From: Rhynchosporium graminicola
Taxonomy: Eukaryota > Ascomycota > Leotiomycetes > Helotiales > Ploettnerulaceae
Reading direction: 5' to 3'
DNA length: 64,000 nucleotides
Assembly (NCBI GenBank): GCA_900074885.1
Contig: FJUW01000007.1
Coordinates: forward strand, 734,704 to 798,703
Position numbers and translations under genes: made by a program. The notes beneath the pieces are model-generated. The model was not told the DNA's origin, did no database searches, and saw nothing but the letters and a program-made list of their open reading frames with translations. This document shows positions 33,920-46,190 of this stretch, piece by piece (position 1 is the first letter of the stretch; each line of letters begins with the position of its first letter).

Positions 33920-35014
33920 TTACCACCACTTCTCGCTTAAGACCCTTGCCTTATCCATGCCGTCTGCTTTCCCAGCCATCTTGACGAAACGATCAGTCAT
34001 GCTCGGCACACCACATACATATACCACCGTCCCTCCCCGTTCACTCTTCTCTCCTAGCGCGGCCTCTAAATCACTATTTTCAATCCTCCTCCTCTGAGCG
34101 GCCAATCCTCCGTAATCGCCAGAAAGTTCTCCTCTAATATTTTCCTCATCTCCCGTTACGAACAACTTAAAGTCTCCTTCTTCGCCGAGAACATCGAATA
34201 TCTCGCGTATTCGAGACAGGAAAAGAACCTCCTCACTTCGTCCGGTGGAATCGATGGCTGCCCGAACCGAATATAGGAACACTACCGTGAATCCCAATCT
34301 TTCGGATGACGCTTTCTCTTTCTCCTCAGCAATCGAACTGAGCATACTCATAAGAGGGTTAATTCCTACGCCGCCAGCGATGAATACTACTCTCTTCGTA
34401 TCTTTGGTTGGCAGTGGAGGAGGCCATGTAAATGACCCACCAACTCGCACAGCCAGTGCGGTGTTGAGAATTTGCGACGTAGGTCGCCAAAGCCAGTGTG
34501 CTGCAGTCAAGGCCCGTCCATTGGGGGGAGGCGCCTGGATTGCGAGTTCGAGGTAGGACGATCTTACGGACGGCGTGGATGTCAGTGTGAAGCCGCCTGG
34601 CGATGGGAGGTTGGGAATGTGAAGATCTACCCATTGACCCGAGAGGAACTAAAATGATTGTCAATCGTTGATTGATGTTGAGGCTTGGCTTTAATCCAAG
34701 GCTAAAACATGAAATGGTAAGATTACACTACACATACGTTGATGGGAGCTTTATGCACAGGCGTCAAACGAAGAAGTCGGATCGACGAGTTGACTTGAGT
34801 AATCCGTGATAAAATGACTGAATGAAGTGACTATGAGTATCCTGTCAGTGGTAAATTTCCAAAGTTTCAGTCGCCTACTCACACCATTTCGCGGTTGAGT
34901 GGCAGTTCGCTCGATGTGTGGAAGAGGGATTTTCGCGTGCGTAGCCATGTTCCGAGAAAGGCCAGTTGTGATAGAGCGGCACATTTCAGACAAGGGCCTT
35001 AATAATTGAGTCAT
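33920..35014 (-). CDS. OXNAD1-like flavin/NAD(P)H oxidoreductase
   Basis: On the minus strand the exons are 35014-34883, 34830-34738 and 34648-33920, encoding 317 residues; the introns are 52 and 89 nt. The N-terminus (MTQLLRPLSEMCRSITTGLS) is presequence-like; a downstream ATG at 34948 would give a form without it. The ferredoxin-reductase-type fold shows SLHSVILSRITQVNSSIRLL, then FLSGQWVDLHIPN and the flavin-contact segment GGFTLTSTPS. The NAD(P)-binding part has FIAGGVGINPLMSML and the C-terminal YVCGVPSMTD. Order and spacing match the OXNAD1 / cytochrome b5 reductase-like family, with no ferredoxin domain attached. The electron acceptor is unknown. Mitochondrial location is inferred from the N-terminus. 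Confidence 0.85.
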
Positions 35015-35321
35015 GAGATCGACGAATCGTGAGCTGTTGGCGATTGATGGAGGTGGATGAACGTCGTTGACACTCCGTGCTATAATGCTAAGCGAGGAGC
35101 CAAGCGGCTAGACCTGACCACCTCATCAACGAAGTGAATGGATCCGATCGTCCGGAATTGGTTACAAAATTATTTATGATATTCAAAAGTTGAATCCGAG
35201 GTCCCATAGCCTTCACCTGATGACAAAGCTCATATCTTTAACTTGCGTGTCAGGTACGTTGCTTACTTCTGGCGTTTTATAGGGGGCTATCACGTGATAA
35301 TCACAATAGAGGTTTTTTTGA

Positions 35322-35717
35322 AATCGATTATTTCGTCATGAGGCCACAAGGCACATATACTACTAAAGTGAGCCCTGAATCAGGCACAAGACGCTCGGGC
35401 ATGCCACTTTATCTGAATAAATTAAGCGAGGTTATACCCCTCTAACACTTATTTAACATCTTAAAGTACTATCTTATATGCGATTAAATTATTTGATAGG
35501 GTAGTCTATAATTAGTCTTAGACTAGTCTGATAAGAATATTATTTTTGAATTATTCTTAGGGTATAGTTTCGCTGTTATAAAAGTGCTAGAACTACTCCC
35601 TAGCTCTACTTTCGTACGATTTCACTAAGTCAATTGTTGAGCGAGAAAAAGCGGCATGCGTAGCTCTTGGTGTGGTATGTGTATATGCCTTGTGGCCTCA
35701 TGACGAAATAATCGATT
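35322..35717. mobile_element. MITE-like element with 31-bp perfect terminal inverted repeats
   Basis: The 31 bases at 35322-35352 are an exact reverse complement of 35687-35717, starting AATCGATTATTTCG and ending CACAAGGC. Similarity continues a few bases inwards (CATATAC against ATATAC). The 334-base interior is AT-rich and has no coding sequence, as expected for a non-autonomous DNA element. The 8-base word GTTTTTTT flanks both sides (35312-35319 and 35720-35727), two bases outside the repeats, and could be a target-site duplication, although it is low-complexity. The superfamily cannot be decided. Confidence 0.8.
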
Positions 35718-37267
35718 CCGTTTTTTTCGGGGTTACCTAATCATTGTTGACATCGCTGTTGATCGGACGAATCAAGCGAAATCGGTAGATTTTGATGGTG
35801 GAGCTTTTCCATTAGCATGAGATTAGATGTGCGTGCTTTTTGAATATAACGCTGGGATGAGCAGAGAATGAGGCATCAGGTATTCATGGCACATTGATAA
35901 TGGTAGGTGGTTGGCTACACACCTTTCTCGCCAGCTCGAAAGTGGGGGAAAGTGAGTTGCTCGCGACCGACTTCGTGTGTTTTCTCACCAACATTCAACC
36001 ATGAGAAAAGTAAAGAGTCTTTGCCTAGCAAGACCGACTTGAGACAGCGCTTCAATCAGCACTTTTGTCTCGTGTCTCAAGAGAAGTTTGAATTAAGAAA
36101 ACCCATAGAAAGTTTCCATATCGACAGACCTAAGCTACGCGATCCTACCCTGCAGAACCTTTTTTATCTGATCTAATCTAATTAAAGACTCCTGAGTAAA
36201 GTCTGTAAGGTTTCAATCTGCGATATTCGCAACTTCTCCGACGATTTTGGCTGACTGCCGCGGATAATATGATCTCGCTTCCATTTCCCCCACAATCCCG
36301 AGTACAAGCACTGTTAGCTTCAGTCTCCCGTCTTGTCCAGCTCCCGCTAGGGACTTCCCCACCAATTCCTCAACACCACCCTAGCCACCTCAAGTGCACC
36401 TGCAATCAATACGAGATCGCTTCTGTTTGGACTTTCCATTTGGTCTCGGTTCTTTTTCTTGGATTCAATTTCGATACTTCGTATTCTTCGTGCTCGGCCC
36501 GCATGTACTTGTTGATTTGTAGGTAGGGTGTCTCGTCTATGATTGGATGTGGTTCGCAGGTAGGTTCAGCTCTGTGAAGATCGTGAGTACTCTACTACCT
36601 ACATGGTACTTTGTTTGTTTTGCATGTGCATATACGAAGTATGATACTCTCTTCAGAACCTTTAGGAAACCACAGTCAAGCTTCCTTATCACGTCGTCAG
36701 GTCCCTGTTATTCTGTCATTGGCCATGCGTCTGGCGGCGCTTATCTTTCTCATCACCTTCCAGATCGAGATGCATGCTACCCAGGAATTTGAATTCAATA
36801 TCCCCTAGAGAGGCGATTGCACGATTTCAGGGTCAACCTCATATTTCCGATCTTCTGATAATCCGATTGGATTAGCCCTTTGTAAGACAAGGAAGCACGT
36901 ACCAGATCGTGGCATAAGTCAGGCCAGAACTACTTGCGTGAAGTCGCCCCTCGGGGGTGTGCAAGTAATAGCCGGATATAAAGTTTGTGCATATCAAGTG
37001 TGCTGCTATCGATGCTCACAAGTTTGCAACCTGATGGCTTTAAGTTTCTTTCCTCAATCGCTGCTTTGCATTACAGTCTAGAATGGAAAATATATAGCAC
37101 TTGAGCACAATTCATTTCCTTCTTTAGCTCCGAAAGCTGAGTGTGGGTACATATCCACGATTTCTGCTTGGATTTTGTGTACCCCATACTAGTCTAGACC
37201 GTTCACCAAGTCGCACGCTCCAGGAACAGAATCTACTTCCCAGCCTTACAAGGTTTGCATACACGAG

Positions 37268-37372
37268 CTTCAAATCACATTGTAGAATTGCACTTTCGGG
37301 AGGCCCTTAATACATACACTAGCCTCACATCACATTGTGTAATTGCTCTTTGGGCGGGCCCTCAATACTCAC
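37268..37372 (+). repeat. two diverged tandem copies of about 50 bp
   Basis: Copy 1 (37268-37318) and copy 2 (37323-37372) share ATCACATTGT, AATTGC, CTTT-GGG, GGCCCT and AATAC in the same order. They lie about 250-350 bases upstream of the subtilase start. Confidence 0.65.
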
Positions 37373-37562
37373 AAGGGACAGGGGGATGCTTCTAAAAAGA
37401 AGCAACTCCCTCAGAACATGGTGCAGGAGAAACTACTGCCAAGGGAATAGCACTCGAGAGAACTCATCAATCCCTTAAAGCTTATCGTCTTAATATAAGC
37501 TGAAGGTGGGATTGTTCTGCAGATACGAAAGAGTGTTTTCCCAGGATCTTGCTTTTCGATGG

Positions 37563-37568
37563 TATAAA
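37563..37568 (+). promoter_or_regulatory. TATA box of the subtilase gene
   Basis: TATAAA lies 60 bases upstream of the ATG at 37623. With such spacing the leader would be very short. Confidence 0.4.
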
Positions 37569-37622
37569 GCTGCGAAGTTGTCAAAGTAGTTTTTAGGACA
37601 ACCATCTGAGTCACTTGATACG

Positions 37623-40600
37623 ATGCGTCTCTCATTCCTAGCATCTGCTTTCCTCGCAGGATGCGCCGTTCAAGCCAGCTCGGTGGTAGAAGACGTAAGT
37701 TTTCTACACGTAGATCTCGAAAAGGTCTTGAAAGTTCACGACTCTAAGACTAATGGCATTATCAGCTCCGAGCTTTTCTCGCCGCACATAAGGATCGAAA
37801 TGGGGTCTCCGATACTGACGGCGACTTTTTGGATTGGAAATCGAATGCTTTCTCGACCAATTCCACTACTGCACCCGTGTTGCCGAAAGGTTATATCATT
37901 CAACTCAAGCCTGGATCGGATCTGGTTAAACGTGGCCAAGATGAGCACTCTCTGTTCCATAAGAGAGCTTCTTTAGACATACAGTACTCCACTCGCGTAG
38001 AGTTCAAGAACCCTGAGCTCTTCTTCGGTCTCTCCATTCAGGTGAAAGATGATGCCAATGAAACGACAATCCAGCAAATCCCCAACGTATTGAGAGTCTG
38101 GAAAATCAGAGTGATCCCTAGACCAATCGTTACTGGTCGTTCAGGCAATTTTGGTAGCAGTCTCAGAGCCGTCGTTCCCAATATTACTGCAACCGCGGGA
38201 AGCAAAGCAGACGTGAATTCTGTGCACAGACTAACAGAAGTCGATAGACTCCACGCTTTGGGCATCAAAGGTACGAGGGCACTGGATCATCATTAACCTT
38301 GTTGCGCTAACAGGACATCAACAAAGGTAAAGGAATCAAAATAGCAATAATGGACAGCGGTGTTGACCATCGCCATACTGCTCTTGGTATGCTACCAACC
38401 TCCTAGGAAACGGGATATAAGTCCGGGACTTTTCTGCTGTCCAAGTAATAGGCAGTAATTTTTTCACTAATGCTCAAACTAGGGCCAGGTTTTGGACCAG
38501 GTCATAAGATCTCGTTTGGAAAGGACTTTGTCGGTGATAACTACGATTCAACCGGCATTCCAGAAACCGACGATGACCCATTAGCAACCTGTGAGTGCAA
38601 AATTGAGGACAAAATATCGATCCGTGACAACTAGAAGCCAGGCTGATTTGGTTTTCCTGGATTAGGCGAAGGAGGAGGACACGGTACCCACGTCACTGGC
38701 AAGTCTGATGTCTCGAAAACAAAAGCCTACATGAGCTAACCGAACAAGGAATTATCGGTATGCAAGATAAAGAAGGCTCGCCATTTGGGCTAGTTGGAGT
38801 TGCACCTGAGGCAGAACTCGGCATGTATCGTGTATTTGGGTGCTCTGGAGGCGCACCTTCCGATATTCTGATGCTCGGATTTGAGCAGGCCGCCACTGAC
38901 AAAGTCGATGTGCTCAGCGTTTCTCTCGGAGCTTACCTTTCCTGGGCAGACGAAGACCCCTTCCAATTTATCACAGCAGCACTGGAGGCCAAAGGAATCG
39001 CAGTCGTCAGCTCGAGTGGAAATAGTGCGAGTTTTCCTGGCGATATGATTTCCCCAGCAATTGGAAAGGGGGTTATTGCAGTCGGTTCAGTCCAGAGCAG
39101 TCATTTCCCCACTTTATATAGCGGCAAGTCCATATTGTCTCCCAAATGCCATTACCTTGAGCACAGAGCTCTGGCTTTGTCTCTTTCCTTGCTTTTAACA
39201 CACTTCCCTGTGTAGAGTCCACGTGATCGCACAACTAATACAAACTTCCCTGGTATAGGCAAGGACTCCAGAGGACGATCTTTCAAGTATGCCGGTGATC
39301 CATGGCCAGTGCAAGCTCCAGCTACAGGACTCACGGTTTATAATATCGAGAAAGTGGCAGCAGGCTCGTCATCACCAAAAGGTTGTTCTTACGACGCTAT
39401 GGATATGGCAGCAGCTGCCATTCAAAACAAAAATAATAGCATCCTTGCTATGCCTCGCGGCGGCGGATGTAACTGGAGAACAAAGTACGTCCTCATACTT
39501 CTCCAGCAATATTACTTCCCCGGCTTTTACACTGGCATATTAAATGGTTGCTAAATTTTGATATTCCATTACAGAATGGAAGTTGCGAAGAGATATGGCT
39601 TCAAGTATACTTTGGTTTACGCTACTGAGGCCGATGACATATTTGAACAGGAGTACAGCGTTCTTCCTCCAGATTATCCGTATCATGGTATTTATGATCA
39701 GCCCACTCTTTCCTTTACATTTCATCCATGCTGATATTGGAAAGCAATTACAATTAATGAGGTTGATGGCCGGACACTTCTTGGTGGACTTTCACTTTCC
39801 AAGCCAAACGAGTACAAGCTTTTTTTTCCGTCTGGCGTATTTGAGTCTCGTAGGTTATGATGCTAGTTCACCCAAAGCATATGACGTCCTGATCCTCACA
39901 TTACAATATTCGTTGCAATGAATCGGTACTGACGCACAACAGACGTGCAAGTCACTGGCGGCCTGGTCTCGAACTACTCATCCTGGGGACCTACCTCCGA
40001 TACGCTTCAGATCAAGCCACAGGTAGTAGCACCTGGAAACTCCATTTTGTCAACTTGGCCGTTGGTAAGTTGTTTCCTATATTTTCGTTTTTGCTTTGAA
40101 GTGATGCCACACAACCTAAATCAAAGGCTGACATGACTTTTGGAACATTAGGAAGCATCCGGATATGCGATTCTCAGCGGGACCTCCATGGCCGCTCCCT
40201 ATGTTGCTGGCGCACTGGCACTTCTGAAATCTCAATTCCCTAATGCATCAGTGCAGCAATTGAGGGAGAAGCTTCAGAGCACCGCCAATACCCTTCCATA
40301 TGTTTTCGATAATTCGCTTCGTACGTCTGTGGCACAACAGGGCGGTGGACTTATCAACGTAAATTTCTGCGTTCAATTTCGCTTGGAGTAGCATTGACGT
40401 ATCTTCAGGTCTACAATGCCGTTAATTATCAATCATCAGTTACTCCGTCGGAGCTCAATCTCGGCGATTTAGACCAATTGAGGCCGCGAGAAATCATCAT
40501 AGAGAACAAGTCTAGCCAGAGCAAGACATATAGTAAGTTTATAAGGTGAAACATCAGTTCTTGTGCCTAATTAAGTGCTTCAGTTATCTCTCACGAGCCC

Positions 40601-41779
40601 ACTGGAGAGGCAAATCTGCTACCCAGCCTGTCTGGAGTGGAAATTCCGGTGATAGGAGTCTCAGGACTTCCCGGACTTTACGCATCTTACGCGACTGTGA
40701 AATTCTCAAGCACGTCCATTACTATCAGAGCTGGGCAGACGGCTAATATCACGGTAACTTTCCAGCCGCCGACGGATCTCGACAAAGAATTTTTACCTGT
40801 CTATTCCGGCTTCATCAAGGTCACCAATAACAACGATCAATTCAAAGTTGCTTACCTCGGACAACCCTACTCAAGATACAAAGCGGATTACATAGATACA
40901 TCAACAAACTTTGGCGAAAAACTTCCGGCGCTTATTGCATACGACGAGGATTACAATCCATACAATGTGCCCGAGCTTGAAACTTTTGACTTCGGCAATA
41001 AAACTGCAGGAAAGGGGTACGTCTATGCGTTCAGAAGAAAAAGATGTGCTGTCTGGCTTCGATGTTCTCGAGAGCTGCCATGATCCGGGAACTATTTAAT
41101 CTAACTAACTAAACTATAGATATCCTTATCTACAATGGGTCACTCTTCAATCTAGCATATATTTCGGTGCCGAAATTGTACCGTACAATACTAGCTTTGT
41201 TCCAGACTTCTGTATGTTCACAAGCGCCCCAAAACTTCATCGAAACTTCTCAAAATACTTGCAGCCGCCGCTAATGTTTTGTTCAGACGGCTTCACCTTC
41301 AACGAATCTAATCGTGAGTCTTCTCCTTCGCCATGATTGCCTCATTTCAAAATTTGAATTGAATGTCGCGAAACTTCCGGCGATAAATATCGTACTGATC
41401 TGTGAACAGCATACGGCGTGCCCGCTTCGGCTCTCCCTCTCCAGTATCCTAAATTTCCCTTTAGCAATATCGGTATCGAAACCGAAACGTAAGTCTACCC
41501 ATTGAATCTAACTCTTAACAACTAGAGAGTCCATATACTGATAGGTGACACATTAGATACGGGCTATGGACCGATAGTGAGCAGTATTTCCGCCCTGCTC
41601 TATTCCTTTATTATCTCGAAGGTGTAGCGTATAAGTTTGAAAAACAATCGCTCGGCCAACTGCCGGATGGCGACTATAGAGCCCTGCTGCGGGTTCAAAG
41701 ATGGGGCGGAGACCAGAAAAAGTCAAAGGGTTATCAGAGCTGGTTGAGTCCTGTCATCAGAGTCAAGAGGTCCTCATAA
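37623..41779 (+). CDS. secreted subtilisin-like serine protease (S8)
   Basis: I place 17 exons: 37623-37694, 37766-38270, 38327-38386, 38483-38590, 38666-38698, 38749-39123, 39259-39484, 39575-39687, 39745-39849, 39943-40064, 40152-40358, 40409-40532, 40584-41016, 41120-41211, 41287-41313, 41410-41488 and 41557-41779. They encode 967 residues. A signal peptide (MRLSFLASAFLAGCAVQAS) precedes a pro-region to about residue 190. The catalytic residues are Asp202 (AIMDSGVDH), His254 (GGGHGTHVTG) and Ser585 (GTSMAAPYVAG). A protease-associated-type insertion (GDPWPVQAPATG to PPDYPYH) lies between His and Ser, as in large Vpr/C5a-peptidase-like fungal subtilases. A Fn3-like C-terminal part follows. 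The introns after exons 5 and 6 have GC donors (G|GCAAGT). All residues needed for activity are present. Family is sure; single exon edges may shift slightly. Confidence 0.9.
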
Positions 41780-43773
41780 GGCTTATTGGGTCAGTATTGA
41801 GTTGGTCACAGGTGTTGGGCGTGTTGGCAATGATTGCTGGAGGGCTGATAGTCATAGAGTATTAGCTCCACGACAGAAAATAGGTTGTAAGCCCGTAAAG
41901 CACCATTCGTCATTCAGAAAAGAACTATATTCGAGATTGATGGATCATCACATCGTACCATTTCGCAGTCGAATTATGCATAATTCGAGATCTAGGCAAT
42001 TAAAAGACCATCTGATACTACGGAAACAGAGAAGATTGGAATATTTCCACTACTCATACATCCAAATAATGATCAGGTCTGAATGCTTCGAATTAGGAGA
42101 TGAAGCGCGCCTTGTTTACAGGCTCTGTTGCCGAGAATCCTCAAGCGAAGCCCTATGAACAATTCAACTTTCGCAACCCTAGAAACGCATATGTTTGTTG
42201 ACCACTCGAAAATATGTTAGATTTTCCCTCGCTGAGCCTGTCCAGTGCTCGACTGAGGATGAAGGAGATGTGGCTGCTCGCAAATGTGAGCTCCCTCGTC
42301 ACGAAATTTATGGGAGGGGATATTGTAGGAAGTGTTGGATCACGTGCTTTGTCGCATCTGCGCATGCGAATGGCGCTAGTACATAGAAGTAAATTTACTA
42401 CTTCTTGAGAGGTAAGGAGATTAGCTCCTTAACTAGAATTACGTAAATAATTCTAGAGTCAAAATCGGTGAATACACTACCCCCTGCGATACCAACAGAT
42501 ATCCTGTTCCCTCGTGATCAAGGTTTTGCCGACTATGATATCGTGATGGAATCATGATTGTTTCAACGTGCTGCCTCCAGGATATTTAGTGTCGGTACTA
42601 TCTCTCAGCTAGTATAGCTAGCTAGTCTCCTTCGGGACTTAGGGCGCTCCTGGCTTGGTATAAGGTACTTACTGCCTCTCTCGATGTAGGAGTAGAGCAG
42701 CCATCACGATACAACTAATACTATAGCGACATTACTGCATAATTGACTCACGCAGACTACATACTTGTACGTACTACGACAGAGTGATACAAGGCCTCTT
42801 GATAGATCAAAGTATATTGTACGTTCTGTAAAGGGTCTGATGATGTCTATATGGTGATTTGTCACCACAATTCCCTGTGCCCACGGCAGGTTTGCGAACT
42901 TCCTCCAAAATATGAGTTCTGGTAAAGATATGAGGGTCAATCCTCCAGAACCTCCGGAAACATCGTTTTTGGAGCTTGAATCGGTGGGTATTATTATTCT
43001 TGCTACTAAAAGAAAAAGATGGGCACTTTCCAAGGCCAACGTTTTGTATCTGTTCAGTCGCAGCCATGAGATAGGCCTGGTTATTTGTGCACTGCCTTTT
43101 GTTCAAGTGATGAAATTACGATATCACGGGTTCCCGCGATTATACGAAATCGTTCTGCTGCTTTTGTTTGGGTCCTTTGGGACACTCTCTATGGGTCATA
43201 AGTTCGAGCGCTACTGCGGAACACATCGAATGCCTCGAGTAATGCTCATCTGACCCACAATCCGAGTTAGCACTATGAAGCGCGCGAGCCCTTGACTGGC
43301 GGCACTTGATTCCGTCTCAAGTTTCGAGACCTGCCAAAGACTATAAGCCCACGAGTGATTCTCGAAACAAGGTTCTTTGTTAACCAAAGACACATTGTAA
43401 CCTTTTCCATTGTTCTCGGTGGAATTCTCCGGCAAGGCTCGCTTAATCCACCACTTCCAGCCAGCCTCCGAGCATTTCCTTTGTTGCTATTGTCACGACT
43501 GTCAGCTTCGATATTATTCACGACCTTGAATCACACAACCGACTCGGTGAAATCCCTTGCTGTTGCTCAAAAATGCTATTGTCAGCTGCGCACAGTAACA
43601 AGAGGTTCGCGGAGCCCCACGAGCCCACTCGCTCACAAAAGCTTCATCCCCGCTTGCAGGCTCATTCTCATCCATTATCGCCCGACAACATCGCATCTAA
43701 TACATTTGTTCCCAGAGCGTCAGAAGATCTTACTATCTCATCATACAATCAATCTACTCAACCAAATACCGAG
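41780..43773. other. 2.0-kb intergenic region, no supported gene
   Basis: A plus-strand frame at 42912-43253 (113 codons, one hydrophobic stretch) begins at an ATG at 42912 and is the only candidate, but it has no family or splice support. The rest shows nothing I can name. Confidence 0.45.
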
Positions 43774-45652
43774 ATGTCTCTCGCGAGCGGCGGCGCGTTG
43801 CAAGCAGCTGCTCCCACAGCACTGGCCATCCCTCCTCCTCAGGCCAAGTTTCAGCGTTTCACAACTCCTAACAATACCCGTAGCTCTCGTCGCCTGAAAA
43901 AACAAACTGGTGAGTTTAATCTATTTATCTGTGTCGCTGAGTATCCTCGCGACCTCAAATGGGTAATGCTAATATACCCATACAGAACGAGGGGCTGAGC
44001 TGGAGGCGTCCAAGGCAAAGAAGGTGACCAACAATCTAATTACGCCTTCCTCAAGTCCTCCAGATATTGCCAGCAATCAAATTGCACGGGGGAGTTCTGA
44101 GGACAGCGTTGTCAGTAGCAAGAGCGACCAAGCCGTTCGCAAAGTGTCTCCTTCGGGCAAGAACATGATCATGCTCCGTTTTCAAGGAGAAAACGTCGCT
44201 CGCGTCTTTGGAAGCGGCAGTTCTGCAACCCAATCTGTCTCTCCCACCCCATCAGATAAGATTGACATCGTAGCGTCACTTCCCGTACCGAAGAAGGGTA
44301 AAGCCACGTCTGGAGTCCAATCTCCCGCAGCAAAGAAACCCACTTTGAATGCCACAGACGAGCGTGCTTCGATGTTGGTTGAAACCAAACCTACGAATCA
44401 CTGGGAAACTGAGACCAAGGATGATGGAGCCCAACCTGAACCTGCTGCTGCGCCGGAGAGACGAGTTTCGAAGCGCAAGAAAACGTCCTCAGCCCTCGAG
44501 ACACCGAAGAACGAGCAAGACAACTTGGCAGTACTAGATGATGCGCAAGCTGAATCCACCGTAACACCGAAGAGACAAGTTTCGAAGAGCAAGAATGCAT
44601 CCTCAACACTCGATTCTTCAAAGAACCGGACAAAGCGCAACAACACATCATCAACACTCAAAACTGCAATGAACCAGACAGAGAGCCTGCCGACTCTAAT
44701 GTCAAGTCCATCCTCCGGAGAACCCACCCCGTCGAAGACACCTGCAAAGCATGATTTATCCGAGGAAACTTCAAGGCCTACGGCAGCTCCCGCAAGACGC
44801 GGCCACGGAAAACGCACTTTGACAACTGCTCTACCAGGCCAAGACAAGGAGTCTCAGTTCCGCCCTGCCAAAATCCAAAAGCTCTCCCCTCCAGACCTCA
44901 AGCCTGTCGCAGTTCCAGAACCTATTGTCACAGTCGTCGACTCTACGCCCGAGAATACCGAATTAACTGCATGGCTATTCGCATATGGAAAGGAGGGCTG
45001 CGAGAGATATATGCGAGACAAGTTTCCAGGATGCAATTTCGAGGGATAGTAAGCACTCCCATACTTATGACCTCCATTAGCACTCTACGAACTACAATAC
45101 TGATTACTCCACAGCGGCTACGGAAGACTCGCCAACTACGAATTCGTCCTCCACCACGACGCCTACGCCAAGGCCGTCCCCAAAGCCGGCAGCGAGATCT
45201 ACGGTTCCCTGTGGAAGGTCTGCGAAGCGATCCGTTCTACGCTAGAAACGAAAGCCCTCAAGCACGGCATGAAATACCACTCCATCCACAGTATCCAACC
45301 CGTCCGCAAAGACCCCAATTTCGAGCCTGGCATGTGGAACGCCCCTCTAGTCAACCACGCCGAGCCGCTGAAATGCTGGATGGGCGTCTGCGAGACCCTT
45401 GACAGCGACGAAGAAATGAAGGCTGGAAAGCTGGAAATCAAAGTGAATTTCTGGAAGAGGAGAGGATTGAGCAGAGTGATTATGGAGATGGAACTTGCGG
45501 GGGTGCCGCAGGAATATTTCGATAGGTATACGAGAGGATGGGTTCCGCCTCCGAGAAATCCCTTTGATACCGGATACTTTGTGGATCGGAAGGAGAAGAA
45601 ACCCAAGAAGGCGAAGCCGGTGTCTCCGTCTAGTGACAGTCAGGTATCTTAG
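43774..45652 (+). CDS. Lys/Ser-rich protein with conserved C-terminal block, unknown function
   Basis: Three exons (43774-43909, 43986-45048, 45115-45652) encode 578 residues; the introns are 76 and 66 nt. Residues 1-390 are disordered and basic, with nuclear-localisation-like clusters (RRLKKQ, RRVSKRKK, KRQVSKSKN, RRGHGKR). They include two to three imperfect repeats of about 35-40 residues with a [RK]xVSKxK[KN]xSS core between about residues 180 and 265. The C-terminal 200 residues look folded: ELTAWLFAYGKEGCERYM, then YGRLANYEFVLHHDAY, SLWKVCEAI and KVNFWKRRGLSRVIMEMEL. I do not recognise this domain. The basic, phosphosite-rich N-terminus suggests a nuclear or chromatin-linked protein, as inference. 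Earlier ATGs in the frame are unlikely because the sequence there reads as untranslated. Confidence 0.72.
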
Positions 45653-46190
45653 AGGGGACAGATTGGATAGGAGTTCGTTTTGTAGACTGGATGGTGCTTT
45701 GGTGTATTCATGTTTTGGTGCGGCGTTTGGATTACATGGATGGATGAATATAGTACCGCTAGAAGGTAATTCCATAGGCTTGTGGGCTGGACTTTCCATT
45801 GGTATTTCAAGTGTACACATAGAAGATGAAACACTCTAAAATTGTCATCTAATCTAATCCTCTTCTATCGAACATGGTGAAGTTAGACTGGTAGTTTTAG
45901 CCTTGACATCTCTACACCACCTTGTGCACATAAGTATGGATCCCTGTATCCTCTGGAATGGTTACAGGTCCTGATAGATAGATAGTTCGGACTTCTTTCG
46001 ATCCGGTTCTAAGTATGCTTATTGGCATGAGTAATTCAACAGGATGACGCTACTAGGAACCCGGCAGATTCGAAGAGATCATAAAAGGAAGGGGCGGTAA
46101 ATACAATACAAAATTTATTCTACTGTACTTCGCGAGTTTGGGTATCTAAGTGTACAAATCTCGCATTCCATGACATCAAAGTCCACCGCG
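45653..46190. other. intergenic between convergent genes
   Basis: These 538 bases hold the 3' ends of two convergent transcripts. I see no additional feature. Confidence 0.6.

Larger units (their letters stand above)
35015..37622. other. 2.6-kb intergenic region with an inverted-repeat element
   Basis: No gene is supported. The left part contains a small transposon-like element (35322-35717). The right end contains a degenerate tandem duplication (37268-37372) and the subtilase promoter. The rest shows only short frames. Confidence 0.55.

Noticed and set aside
42912..43253. Plus-strand frame of 113 codons with a hydrophobic stretch
   Set aside because: Its composition is weakly coding and nothing else supports it; noted only as a possible gene.
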